Assembly (NCBI RefSeq): GCF_950023065.1
Contig: NC_088681.1
Coordinates: 63,522,836-63,586,835, forward strand
Direction of reading: 5' to 3'
DNA: 64,000 nt
From: Planococcus citri
Taxonomy: Eukaryota; Arthropoda; Insecta; Hemiptera; Pseudococcidae
Shown: in pieces, positions 22,096-37,000 of the stretch
Layout of the letters: every line of letters starts with the position of its first letter
Numbering within the stretch: position 1 is the stretch's first letter
Notes under the pieces: model-generated
What the model was told of the DNA's origin: nothing
What the model saw: only the letters and a program-made list of their open reading frames with translations
Databases searched by the model: none
Made by a program: the position numbers and the translations under genes

Positions 22096-25000
22096 TTACT
22101 GAATTACCATACCGTGGTATTTATGTAGAAAATCCAATACGAGATAATTTTGAATTTTCAACGCAACATTGGAGTTTAGTTTCTTCATCATGAAATTCAA
22201 CCAGTATCCAAACACGATGGGAGTATCGGTGTGACTCTCGTGGGTTGTATTTCTGAGCAATAAGAGTGATATTTTCAGATTCTCGCCATATCAGGTTTGA
22301 GGTTCCACACATAAAGAAGTTTTGAAAAACTTACCTAATGGTATAAAGTGTACTCTGAGGTAAGGTTGAGAACGTCCTCATCATTTGGATGTTGGCGTTT
22401 ATGCTGAAAGTTTGCGAATTAATGAATAACAATGGTTTATTCACGTTCATATGCAGTTCGTTCTTCAATGGGAACATCCAACCGTCTAAAATGATCCCAA
22501 GCCTGTCAACGAAAAATAAAAATATATTGGTACAAAGATCGAAAACCTTAATTCGGACTGTGGTATTCGACAAGATCATTTTGAAAAATGCCAGCTTTTT
22601 GACCAATTGAAAAAAAAATACAAAAATATAGGTATAAAAAAAAATTAAATTCAGAACCACTAAAATTTCAAAAACAAAATTATAAACTCACTTGAATCGA
22701 TCATCCTTAGCAAGCGCATAAATGGACGTAGCTCCCCCAAAAGAATGTCCCATAAGAACTGGATCAGATAAATCTATTTTATCCTGCGAAAAATATACAA
22801 GAATTGAAAAAAAATGCTTCGAATCAATATTAGGTAAGTATGATAAATTACAACACTGGTATTTTCAGCGATTGACACGCATGCAACGTCAATCATCGTC
22901 ACATTGTTCGAAATATGGCGTCATAAGGTCGTAAAATATTCGCGATAAGTGCCTACCTTGAAACAGCTCAAATCGAAATTACTTCTGAACTTGTTTTGAA
23001 AACTTCCGTTATTTATTTGGCTCAATAATTGAAGAACTTTGCTACACTCGTAACTTCTGTATTTCATCTGCGAAAATATTTACACACGTCAATTGAGTGT
23101 ACCTACATATTGTCTTCGTCTATACATAAACCTCTACCTACGTAATACATAGGTACTTGTAGAAAATGTACGTATACACACGAATAAGGTGTCAACATTT
23201 TAAAACAATAACTCGACCAAGTAAATAGTACCTATTTAGCTTACGTACACATATAAGTTCATAAAAGTACAGATTATGCATACCTGCCCATTTCTTAATA
23301 GGTAATGTTGCATATCCATGGCTACAAATGGTTTGGCCAGTATGTAGGTTCGTTCATCTCGATTTCGAGCACTCTCCGATGCATAATAATACGTCAAACT
23401 GGCCGACTCGTCTCTGTGGGGGGAAAAATCACGTAATAAATTCGATCACAAGTTAGGTAGGTATTCCACAAAAATGAACAATGAACGTGGGTCAGTTATA
23501 TGTACTCGTATATCAATTCGCTATCCATACCTGTGCTCTAAGCATACGACTAGATATCCTCTGGATGCTAATTCGTTGCATATGGTCGAACATAGGAATC
23601 TGGTCGCACCATAGCCATGTGAGAAGACCACCACTCGAAGCTTTTTCACCTGATTTGTGACCGGTTCTTCCCATAGGGTAGGAATGTAAACATCTTGCAG
23701 CGAAATACACGACACGTTTAACAATAATATACGTACAAGGAATACAACCTCTTATGTACTTAGTCATCGATGCCATTTTCTTACCTTTGCCCATAAGCCA
23801 CAATATGAATCGTAAAACCACTAGCCAAAGATTTAGTAAAATTGAGAAAGATTCGATGTATTTGTCTTCCGGAAACCAAGGCACCCATCTGTGACTATTT
23901 TTCTGTGCAAAATAACCAGACACACATTAAATTAAAATACAAATCTAAAATACCTTATTAAATAATAGGTAAGTTATTGTGGATTATCTTACATCTAAAT
24001 AGTGTATATTGGCATCCGTTGGATAAATCAGACGAACGAATAGAGAATCTTTTGAACAGTTATCCATAACATCTACACATCCTGTGATGAATGGTCCTGA
24101 AACATTAAACGAAATTTGGGTAAATACAAGATCATTCGATTCCAAAATTTTATCTAATGCTAAAAATTGGCTAAATTTACACATAATATGTATTTATCAA
24201 AAGCTCAGTATATAAGCTACCTATCCAAAATCCAAAAATTGCCAGTTTTTTTCAAAATGATCATATTTTCATCATTTTTTACCGTAATTTACCCGAGTTC
24301 GTAATACGGATATAGACGGGGAAAGGGAATACCTATTTTACCCTAAATTATTCTAAACGCCATAATTTTATGTCAACTCCAAACAAAAAAAAAGTTGAAG
24401 AAAAGTTGATCAACTTGACCAAAATTTACCAAAAATCCACCTTCAACAATTTGTTTGATGCAGTAATTATCCATTACCTAGCTTTACCGTAAATGTTCAT
24501 GAACAATCAAAATAGGTATCCAACTCTACAGCTAAAGTTGTCATCCAAGAGGGGGGAGGGGAAGGGTGATGGAAGTTTGTGAACTTTTTTAAAATTAATA
24601 CCTACCTACTTGTCGATTTTACAAAAATAAAAATGAATAAATAAAAAAAAGTTCAATTCCTGGTAATTGTGGTAAAATTATAATAATTTTGAGGTAATTA
24701 CCGTATAATTACCTCAGAATTACAAAAATTCTTCAGTAAATCGGTAAATCCTTTCAAATTATTGTTTGTAGTAATTACCTCATCAATACAATAAATTTTG
24801 GTAATCATGGTAAAAATATGTATTTCTCTGAAAATTACCTTATAATTACCATAATTTCCCAGTAATTACCTGATTACTATGATTTTCAAGAGTTGGTTAT
24901 TATTTGATTTTGATAATTACAAAAATTTTTCAGTGAATACTTCAAATTACAACAAATACTTTTCTAGTAATTACCTCATCATTACGGTAAATTTTTGGTA

Positions 25001-28000
25001 ATCATGGTAAAATTACGGGGTAATTTACAGTAACTTATCGACCATTAAAATTTACCAATGAGTTCATTTTAAAAAAATCACAATAATGAACTGAAATTTA
25101 CCGGTAATTACTGAATATTTACCGTAATTTGAAGGTAATTACCCGTAAATTATTTCAATCTATTGAAAATTACCGTAATTTTTCAGTAATTATGAATTTT
25201 TCCTGAAAATTATTAAAATGCCAACTGAATTTATTGATAAATTGAATTAAATCTATATATTAAAATTATGACCGAATTCTTTTGACTCTGAGATCTCAGC
25301 AACGGCTGAACCGATTTTGATCGACGAAGTCTCAAAAAAAAGCTTTTGACCCGTAGATGTGCAGGTTTTTATCAAAAGTTCAAAAAGTTGTCCCGAAAAG
25401 CTCAAAAAAGCTCAATAATTGATTTTAGCCTTTACGTAGCGCATTTGACGTATATGCAGTAGTACGTATATTATAACTTGAAAGAGCATCAAAAGAAGTT
25501 ACATGTTGAAAAAAAAAGTTTACAAAAAAGTTGCGTCTTAAAGCTCAAAAAAGCTCAATAAATGATTTTAGCCTATACGTAGCGCATTTAATGTATACAG
25601 AGAAGTACGTATATTATATGTACCTTGAAAGAGCATCAAAAGAAGTCTAATGTCAAAGAAAAAAGTTTACAAAAAGTTGTGCCTTAAAGCTCAAAAAAGC
25701 TCAATAACTGATTTCAGCCTATACGTAGCGCATTCGATGTATACACAATAGTATGCATATTATACCTTGAAAGAGCATCAAAAGAAGTCAAATGTTGAAG
25801 AAAAAAGTTCACAAAAAAGCTGTGCCTTAAAGCTCAAAAAAGCTCAATAATTGATTTTAGCCTATACGTAGTGTATTCGATATATATAGATAAGTACGTA
25901 CATTATACCTTGAAAGAGCATCAAAAGAAGTCAAATGTTGAAGAAAAAAGTTCACAAAAAAGCTGTGCCTTAAAGCTCAAAAAAGCTCAATAATTGATTT
26001 TAGCCTTTACGTAGCGCATTTGATGTATATGCAGTAGTACGTATATTATAACTTGAAAGAGCATCAAAAGAAGTTGCATGTTGAAAAAAAAAGTTTACAA
26101 AAAAGTTGCGCCTTAAAGCTCAAAAAAGCTCAATAATTGATTTTAGCCTATACGTAGTGTATTCGATATATATAGAGAAGTATGTATATTATACCTTGAA
26201 AGAGCATCAAACGAAGTCTAATGTTGAAGAAAAATGTTTACAAAAAAAGCTGTGCTGTAAAAAGCTCAAAAAAGCTCAAAAAAGCTCAATTATGACTGGA
26301 TTCTTTTGACTGTAAGATCTCAGCAACGGCTGAACCAATTTTGCTCGACGATGTCTCAAAAAAAAGCTTTTGACCAGTACATGTGCAGGTTTTAATCAAA
26401 AGTTCGAAAAGTTTCGCCGTAAAGCTCAAAAAAGCTCAACAATTGATTTTATCCTATATGTACGTAGCGCATTCTATATAATACACAGTAGTATGTACAT
26501 TATACCTTGAAAGAGCATCGAAAGAAGTCAAATATTGGAGAAAAGTTTACAAAAAAGTTGTGCCTTAAAGCTCAAAAAAGCTCAATAATTGATTTTAGCC
26601 TATACGTGGTGCATTCGACATATACAGAGAAGTACATACGTATATTATACCTTGAAAGAGCATCAAATGAAGTCCAATGTCAAAAAAAAAAATTACAAAA
26701 AAGTTGTGCTGTAAAGCTCAAAAAAGCTCATTTTGTCATGGTTTTGAGAATCAGCCCATTTGATCTATACAAAGAAGTACGTATATTATACCTTGAAAGA
26801 GCCTAAAAATAAGTCCAATGTCAAAGAAAACATTTTACAAAAAAAAGTTGTGCCATAAGCTCAAAAAAGCTCAATAATCGATGTTAACCCTATACTCAAT
26901 GGTTTCAACATATATGTACAAAAAAGTATGTATATTATATACCTTAAAAGAGCATCACAAAAAGACAAAATCTTGAAGAAAAAAAGCTTACAAAAGTCTG
27001 TGGTCAAAGCTATGTGAAAGCTTGAAAGTTTTAGCCATGTAGTATTTGATCTTATTTTATGTGTAAAAAAAATATACAGATTGTACATTGATAGATCATC
27101 ACGAAAAAACCATTCTAGACAGTAAAAAACTTTGGAAAATTGCCAGCAAAAGTTCAGGGAATGTTTGAAAGTTCATTATAACAGTTTTTTGTCACAGCAA
27201 GATCTCTGCAACGGCTGAACTGATTTTGATGAACAGCCACTTGATAGAACGGTTTTAAATAGTAGATATGCAGGTTTATGTTGAAAGTTCAACAATTTTC
27301 ACCATGAGCTAAAAAAGCTCAAAACACCATTTACTAAATTTTAAAATGTGAAGTGAAATTACAACAAAAAATTGATTTTAACTTGGATCTTTCAGGGTAC
27401 AACATAAGTATTTTTGTCTACCCATTAAAAATATGGCCTAATCAATTATTGAACTTTTTTAAGCTTACTACACAATTCTTCATACTTTCAACATGAACTT
27501 GCACATCTACACTTTGAAGCCTTTCTATCAAGAGGTTGTTATTTTCGGTGAAATACCACATGTCACTAAGTTTTGAGGTTTTGCTTAACTTTTTTTAGAA
27601 ATTTTCAAATGTTGATGGTAAAAGTTAAGGTAAAGTTCAAAATTTTGTGACATGCAATATTTGACCTATACTCTGCATATTTGATGAATACACAGAAGTA
27701 ACTATACCTAGGTATATTATGTATGTACTTTGAAAGAGCTTTACAAAAAGATAAATCTTGGCAGGCTTTAGAGAAAATTTGCAAAAGTTCAACACAGAAC
27801 TTGAAAAAGCTGGATATAAGCTTATTAAATATATAAACTGCTGAACTGATTTTCATGAACGATGTATCAATAGAAAGCTTTAAAGTGTAGGTGTGCAGGT
27901 TTATGTTGAAAGTACAAATGGTTGCATTGTGAGCTGAAAAAAGTTCAATAATTGATCTTATGCATCCTCAATGTGTACATAAAATTACTTAGGTACCTAT

Positions 28001-31000
28001 ATTGTACGAGTACCTTGAAAGATCAAAAACAATTTTTGACAGAAAAACAATTTTGAAAGTTGACTGTAAAAGCTAAGCGAAAGCTCAAAATTTTGTGATA
28101 GGTCGGATGGTGATTTATAAAATTCCCATGAATCATGGAGACTTCATAAGTAATCATCCATCCACAAAAAAAAGCATCATGGAGGCATTGGAAATTAAAA
28201 CTTACAAAGTACCCATGTATCATGGATACTTAGTAAGTGATTATTCAATAAATAAAATAGATTGAGGTTAAAGATCTTCACAATTTGCGCACATGAACGA
28301 GTCATTTGTGTAGGGGCAGGGAGCGCGCAGATTGAGTCATTATACAAGGTTGAAAGTTTTTACCAATTTATGTAGAATGTAGATGTGCAGCAGATTGAAT
28401 CATTTTAGTCGAGGCTTTAACAATCTTAGCAAACAGCAAAAGAATTACCGAGATTTTTGGTGATTTCTGATAAAAAAAAAATGATTTTTTTTTACTAAAA
28501 ACAATCAATTTTTGTAAATTTAAAAAAAAAACGAGATTGTTGATTTGGTGAAAAACAAGAAAGATTGTCAAAATTTTGGTACGAGTAGTTATCAACAAAA
28601 AAAATTATGTACTTTTTTTGTACTTATTTTTGTCACTTTTATTATGACCATAGGGTAAAAAACGAGTCTTTTTTTGGTATTTTTGGTAAGAGTTTGCAAT
28701 GTTGCCAAAAAGTGAACATTTTTGTAAAAGTTAAGAAATGAAACCAGGACTTTTTGCCAATTGTTGGAAAGAAAGGTAATACTTTTTCGCAATTTTTATT
28801 GGAAAATGGGACATTATTTTGATTTTTGATGAGAGTGATTGAGTGTTTTTACTTTTAGAAAACGTATTTGGAGAAAAAGCGATGCTTCAGGGTAATTTTT
28901 GGTGAGAAAAGTTGAAATTAAGTACCTATTGGCATTTTTTGCAATAAAACAAACTTTTTCTTTTAATTTTTGAAAAAGGCACATTATCTTTCACAATTTT
29001 TGGTGAAAAGCAAGAATCACAATGTTAGCCAAGAGAGTTTTTTGAGAATTGGATATAAGCAAAGAAACACAATTTCATGACTTTTCAATAATTAAGTATG
29101 TATTGAGAAAAAAGTAAAACTTTTTAGTGATTATCAATCAACAATTTCTGGCAAAACAGGTAGATTTTTGAACAATTCTTTGGGGGAAAAAAGTAAGCTG
29201 AAGATTTTTTACAAATTTTAATAAAAGCAAGATTTTTTATCAATTTTTGCCAAAAAGCAAAATTTTGACAATTGAAAAAAAAGCTTTTTGATGATAATTG
29301 TCAAAAAAATACCGTTTCGCAATTCTTTTTGAAAAAGTTAAGCTCATTTTTTCAAGTACATACCTATGCTATATGTATTTTGAGAGAAGATAATTCTTTG
29401 ATTACAAGAGGTTCCAAAGCTGATTTCAAAGTTGAGGAAGTGTTAAAAAATTTTATATGTATACACTTTGTGATCATTTTAAGTATTAGTTGGTGAATTT
29501 TTAAAATTATTATGCATTCACGTTTTGAAGAATCGCGCAGTATGCGCGATTAACGGGTTTGCTAGTTTTTGTATTATTTTGTTCATCAATAATTATTGTA
29601 AATCAAATTTGCTAGTAATTACTCAATAATTACGGTAATTTGAAGGTAACTACTCGACACTTACAGTACTATGGGCAGAGCTTGAAAACCAGATAGATAT
29701 CACTCTCGGTTTTGGCTTTGGTTTTATGTTTTTTGAAAAAGTAAAGGTTTTTGTTTTGGTTTTTTAAAATATCATCTATCTCATTCTGGTTTTGGTTAAA
29801 GATTTTGATTTCAAAGGAATAAGTACTTTGTGTTGATAAAATGAAGTCAAACTTGGGGAATGGGATTTTTTTGGGAACTAGAGTTGACCTCTGGTGTGGG
29901 GAGGGTCAAAGTTGAAAATTATAGAAAGGTCATTTTTTTAGAGGGGCATCACATGACCCCAAATGGATGAAAAGGGTCCAAAATCATACCGTTGGAGAGT
30001 ACCCTATCTGTCATCAACATATCACAATTTTAGCTTCCTGGGTCATCCCCACTCCTTTTAAGATGGAAAAAACCGAAAATAGGGGCAAAATAAGGGGATT
30101 TTAACCTTAATTCTGCTTTAGATGGAGTGGGGATGACCTAGGAAGCTGAAATTTGGATATGTTGATCACAGATAAGGTTATGTCTGATGGTACGATTTTG
30201 GACCCTTTTCATCGATTTGGAGTCATGTTATGCCCCTCCAAAAAAATGACCTTTCTGTAATTTTCAACTTTGACCCTCCCCACTCCAGAGGTCAACTCTA
30301 GTTTCCAAAAAAATCCCATTCCCCAAGTTTGACTTCATTTTATCAATTAGAACAAACTAGAACGATCCTAGGGATATTCCGTTATAACCAAAAGATCAAG
30401 GTATGTATCATATCCCACTTGACAATAGATTTGCCGCTTTCAGCCGAAACGCCGGTTGTTTTTTGCATAACTGCCACTTAAAATGCGCTCAAAAACGACA
30501 GTGAATTTGCCGGTGAAAAAACGCCGGCTACTTTTAAGAAAACAGCTACTTAAACAGCCAGCGAATTGCATTTTTTTTTATTTGCCGATTCGCCGGTTCT
30601 CCCTAGTGTAAAGTCGCCAGCTACAAGTGGCTACTTTTATAGAAACAGCTGCTTTTAAGCCGGGTGTTGATTCGCTGATTACAATGCACATGCGCAACGT
30701 ATGTTTCACAACTCATTTTCAAAAAATTTAAAGGAAAGTACGAAGTGCAGAACATGTATACCGCTGGAAAACCAACATTTTAACGTTGCTGTGATAGCTG
30801 AATGGTGAGCGCTCTGGACTTCCACGCAGGAGTCGTGGGTTCAAACCTCGCTTGGGTTAGAAATTTTTTGTAGTTTGGTAGATTTATCGGCGTTTTAATG
30901 AATTAAACAGCCACTTTAAACAGCCGGCGTTTTTTTACCAGCAAATTTACTATCATTTTTGGGCCGGCTTTTTCACCGGCTTTTCAATCGGCGAATCTAT

Positions 31001-34000
31001 TGTCAAGTGGGATCCTCATATCCTGCCATATTATCATATAAAACCAACCATTCCAGTCAATTTCAGCATAGCTCATTGATCACGGGGATGACAAGCAACA
31101 GCTTCAATTTGCCCAGTTTAGTCAGGTATTCAAATATCGGTATTCTCTAATCGATCAATTTGATCAAGAATGATGACTAGATACAACCTCAAGTTTTGAT
31201 TCTGTTTTTCAAACAGGTAATTTTGACTAAAGTCAAAAACCCTGAAAAGTTCCTTATACAATGGAGGCACAATGAAAGCATTCAAACTCCTTATTTTTTT
31301 TATTATTAAATAAATTTTAACCGCGAAAATGCATGTTTTTTTCCATAATTTTGGGCACGAGTTTTCATTTCCACCGAGCAAATCAATCAAGAAAAGTACA
31401 AAAAGTGAAAACAAGGTGAGATATGCATGTCTAGAAGTAGGACTGAAAATTAATAAAGGGAAGGCCAAGACCGTGTGCAAAGGGTTTGTAACTGATAACA
31501 AATTTGCCCAGCTGGAGGATGATGAAATTGAAATGGTTGATGGATTTGGGTACCTGGGCCACGATATGACAATGAATAACAATTTCAATGTTCAACAGAG
31601 AGATATCCAGGTCCAGGAGAATAAAGGTATCATGGGCAGTATACTCGGGGCTACAAGGAATAATCAGAGAGAAGTCAATACCGATATGTCTGAGAAAGAA
31701 GGCAGCCAATCAATGCATCATCCCAGTGGCCTCAAATGCTAGTGAGGACATGGGCATTCACAAAGAAGCTGGAAGATCGAATTGTCAAGATGCAGAGGCG
31801 TATGCAAGACAAATGGACAGTGGAGAAAATTTGGGAGACCACAGGGATGACTGACATTATGGAGACAGCTAATGGTAAGCGGAGTAAGTGGTGCTGGTCT
31901 GGTCATGTTGTCAGAAGTGGCGGTCAACGATAGGTGATAAAGACTACTCAGTGGAGACCACACAGAAAACAGGCACTGGGGAGACCAAAACGGAGATGGG
32001 AAGAAGTCGCACCTCGGGAGTTATAAGGTCACATCTCAAAAAAGTGAAATTTTACAGGAGGGTGATTTTCTTATTTTTAAAAACTTGATTCATTATTTTT
32101 ATCGACTTATAATTAATTGTGAGGAATCAATAGCACCTCATTTTAAAGATCTGGTTCCTACCTTCATTTAGCATAAGAACACTTTGAAAAATAAAATCTT
32201 AAAGAGGAAATATTTCAATGTTTGGAAAACATTTTGAGTTATAACCTTTCATTAAAGTTGATGTGGAGGCGAAAGGAAGCGTCTAAAAAAAATTTCATGA
32301 CATCAAAGTTGTAGAGAATTAAATTTCCAAACGACATAATGTTGTTAGTTTTTTTCTAAAGTGCTTAGTTTTTGAGTTTTTCTCAAAAAACTAAAATTTC
32401 ATGATAATGTGCAAATTCATTTTTCTGAAAAGTGATCAATTTAAAAAAAATTTTCCATTTGGTACAAACAAATAAAAAATACACTCCTTGTGACTATTTC
32501 TAACTGGCAAACATTCAAAACAATCAAAACTATTTGTTAACACTTTGTATGTACGAAATTTGCTCAAAAAAGGTGGAGTTTTTTGAGATGTGCCCTTATA
32601 ACTCCAAACAACTTGCAATGTTGTTGAGATTTTGAGTTAGGCCATTTGCGTTTTTTACTAGATCTAGATGATGTACCCAACTCAAAGTGTAATTTTTGGT
32701 TGGGGGGGTCATACAAACCCCAAAAATGCAAAAACATCAAAATCAATTTTTTTTGAGATGTGACCTTATTACTCCCGAGGTGCGAAGAGATACGGACATG
32801 TGATGGAGAATGGTGAAGTACAGTCCAAAACCAGAGCTAGGTAGTGGAAACAAGTTGGGGAGGCCTTCATCCAGCTGTGGATTGAGAAAAAGGGCTGAAA
32901 AGAAGAAGAAAAAGAAATCAATCAGGTATCAAAAATGAAGATAGAACTGGATTCAAAATATCAAAGCAAAGATTGAAATTGGAATGGAAATTCGAGTTTA
33001 ATAACCTGTTGATTTTATTAGGTACTCTAAATCGACTCCGACAAGAGTGAAAGAGGGGGGGGGGGGTGTCGAAAACTGAAATTTCAACCAGCAGGAATCG
33101 TTTTTGAACTCAATGACGAATTGAATTCACGAAAAAACAGCATCAGAAGGTCAAAAATTGTACATTTTCACAAATCCAATTTTTGCATAAATATTCAATA
33201 CGAGCAATCGATAATTCTGATTTAATTCTCAACAACTCGCGTTTTTCATTTCCTCGTAGTCCGACGACGACGTCACAACATCTTGAAGTACAACAACCTC
33301 GTAAAAATGATATGTACTTTGATTGACGACGTAATAATGCCAATATTATGAGAATAGGTATCTCGACAGTTGTTTCATACGAGGCTTGTAAGGAAGTAAA
33401 AGTAATTACATTTGAACAAACAAGAAGGTGTGTGGATCATCATTTAAGTATACTTGTGTGCAACTCGGTACATGGGCAGAAATTGATGGGTCGAGTCGAA
33501 GGTGCAGTTGATGAGAATAGGTTATCGCAAAAAAAAACAAACAGGAATACGTTTGCGGTAGGTAGTAAACTTTATAACAAAAGTTTTTAACGAGTCAGCG
33601 AAGGTTGGGAAACCTATAAACTTTATTCAATTCATCAAATAATCACTTTGTAGTTGGTATTAATAGCTTGAAAAACAGAACATCTTTTTCCAACTAACTC
33701 TAACAAGTAGATAGCTAGGTAGCTTAGCATGTACCTACTTAAATGATAACAAAAACAAGTCATCGTTTCTTCGCAGAAACGAAGAGAAAGGGGGAAGCGA
33801 GGTCGATCAGATAATATCCTCTAATCGTTCAATTTTGAGGTGAAAAAAAAATACACGAGAGTACAAACAAAACGTCATTTTTTTAATAACTCGCCACACA
33901 TTAATCGATAAACGGGTAATTAAACATCGAGTAAGACTAATTACAACTTGGACGACGACGTCGTGAAGAAAAAAAACTCAAAATTTATTCGCTAACGCCA

Positions 34001-37000
34001 GGTAGAGGGGTCCATTCGCGATACTCTTTCCTCCCCCCCCCCATTTATGGATATAAGGTTACATACGCCCGATTCAGTATCGAATATCGAATAATAATAA
34101 TATTATATGTACCTATACTGTATGTACAGTATTTTGATATGGGACGAAACCGGTTGCGCATAGTCGCGCGCTTCTCATTATAACGTTACTACGTATCCTT
34201 AACCTATTTCCCATAATAATGAAGCGATGGTTGCGGATTTCTCACTTTCTGATTCGACGATCGTTGTGTTTATTTATACGTACAAGTACCTACGTCGTCG
34301 TTGTCTCTTTTTCTATATGTACGACTGGTGTTGCGACGAAAATAACGCCAACGCCTCCGCAGCAACCAAGTGTCAAAAATCAAAATCAGGCCAGAGGAAT
34401 TTTCACCAAACCAATCAGCGGAATAAATAAATAATTAAAAAGCATCCAGCTGCATTGATTACGAGTTCGTTGAATTTGTACGGAAATTTCCATCCGAAAA
34501 AATAGTAGGTATGTTTTTCTTCAACGATGAAATACTTATTGCGAATCTTTCACCTTCCTACACCTCTCCTTTCCATCATAGGAGTTACTGGGAATGAACT
34601 CTCTCGGGGTGAGAGGCAGTCACGGATGGTTAATTTGCTATGACAACTTACGACATTCGTTAAAAGCAAAAAAGAAGACGATATTATATTGCACGTGCTT
34701 TTCGTATGTATGTAATGTTGTACCTACTGTACCCATACGCCTTGTTTACAACATGCCTGAGTAATTAACATTATAATGTAATTACCGGCTAGATTTTATT
34801 CCGCATTGTTGCAATAAATATACAAAGAATTGTGTGTACTTTTTCGAGAATTGTAGGTACTGTTTGTAAATAGATGTTTTGTGAAAAGTGATACGAGGTG
34901 CTCATTTGTTCATGAACTACCTAACAAAATTACCTCCTGTTTTTTCTCCAGTGTAGGAAAGTACTCGTGGCCAGTTTTTATTTGAACGACTAATGCTACA
35001 GGAATCATTTTTTTTTTTAAATTGCAAAATTTTTATTCCTTTTTGAATGAAGTGAGCAGGTATATTGGATTTTTCGGGTATCAAGAATCTCTGAAGTAGT
35101 CGTGTGAAAATTAGAGTGAAATTCTTCTAATGAAAAATTCATTCTCACGTGGAAAATTGATCTCTGTATTCAAATTTTTTACTAATACTGAGCAATTCTT
35201 TATGACTGACATTTCAAGTAGGTAGGTATTTATCAATGAAAAATTTCAGCTGGATTCGATTTTACAATGTTTTGTGTGACTTTAAAGATTTTGGAAAAAT
35301 TGGCGACAAATCCTGAATGTCACGTTAAACTTTTGAAAAAAAAAAAAATACCAATAAAAAATTTCAAGGTGTTGCTAAAATGATGTCAAACTCTCACAAA
35401 TGATTTTCTGACATTTTCTCAAACTTGAAAACAATAATTTAGGTAATTTACTGGTAGTTTTTGTAAATTTTCCAAAATATTACTGGTCATTTTTGGTGAA
35501 ATACTGGTAATTTTGTGATCAAATTAGGTACAGGTAATTTTTTGATACATTACAAGCAATTTTATGGTGAAAAGTTGGTATTTTTTTGGTAAATTTCTAG
35601 TAATTTTTTGGTAAATTATTGGTAATTTTTTGGTAAATTACTGGTAATTTTTTGGTAAACTACTGGTAATGTTTTGGTAAATTACTGGTAATTTTTTGGT
35701 AAATTACTGATAATTTGTTGGTTAATTACTGGTAATTTTTTGGTAAATTACTGGTAATTTTTTGGTAAATTACTGGTAATTTTTTGGTAAATTACTGGTA
35801 ATTTTTTGGTAAATTATTGGTAATTTTTTGGAAAAATTGCTGGTAATTTTTTGGTAAATTGCTGGTAATTTTTTGGTGAATTGCTGATAATTTTTTGATA
35901 AATTGCTGGTAATTTTTTGATAAATGACTGGTAATTTTTTGGTAAAATGACTGGTAATTTTTTGGTAAAATGACTGATAATTTTCTGGTAAAATACTGGT
36001 AACTCTTTGGTAAAATGACTGTAATTTTTTGGTAAATTACTGGTAATTTTGGATAAACAAAAATTGAGAAATCGCTAAAATTGAGGAATTGCTAAAATTG
36101 AGGAATTGCTAAAATTGTGCTAAACTATCGAATCTTATAAAAATTTTAAAAAACGTATTTTGGTAAATTACTGATAATTTTTGTAAACTGTACACTAAAT
36201 TACCGAAAAATCCCATGTTTCATTTTTTTTTGTTAAACTAATGGTAAATTGATAGGTTTTCACCTCTTAGTAAGATAATTAGTTTAGTTCATGGTTAATT
36301 ATGTGTCTCTATGTCAACTAGATTCCAGGTATAATTAGTTCAAATTCAAATTCTCCAAGGAAATTATAGGGTGACAGGCAACTGATGTGAGTTTGATCAA
36401 AATTCATCCGTAAATTCCAAAATTGTCCCCTTTGTGATTTGAATACTTCATTCTTACATACTAAAATTACTAAAATTATTCTTTTGATAAAAGTACATAT
36501 AGTTGAGCGACTATATTTTGACCGGCGTTGTTATTCGAGTGAAATATCTTTTCATTATGAAGTACCTACACATATATGTATTATAAAGAAGTTACGTAAT
36601 TACTCCCGAACCTAAAAGCCTCCGGAATTAAGACGTTAATTTGAGTTAAGTATATAATTCGTGTTGAAGAAGATAGGATAAGGACTAGAACAACTCGCAC
36701 TCAACATCCCAACCTCTCATTCAACTCAAACCCCTTATATTTTATAGCTTTACAAATTGTGTGGTAAAAAGTTGGCATTTTTTTGCAGTAATTTTTTGGT
36801 AAATTACGTAAATTTTTAGTGGATTACTGGTAATTTTTTGGTAAATTACAGGTAATTTTTTGGTAAATTACAGGTAATTGTTTGGTAAATTACAGGTAAT
36901 TTTTTGGTAAATTGCAGGTAATTTTTTGGTAAATTGCAGGTAATTTTTTGGTAAATTACAGGTAATTTTTTGGTAAATTACAGGTAATTTTTTGGTAAAT

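Noticed and set aside
25390..27110. Considered as a CRISPR-like or satellite array
   Set aside because: Units of about 145 bp are directly adjacent without spacers, and the array lies within Helitron termini in an insect genome.
34219..34434. 71-codon plus-strand frame with a hydrophobic N-terminal stretch in the PAFAH-like intron
   Set aside because: Resembles a weak signal peptide followed by Pro/Lys residues, but has no family, no splice or promoter support, and an overlapping alternative frame is equally open.
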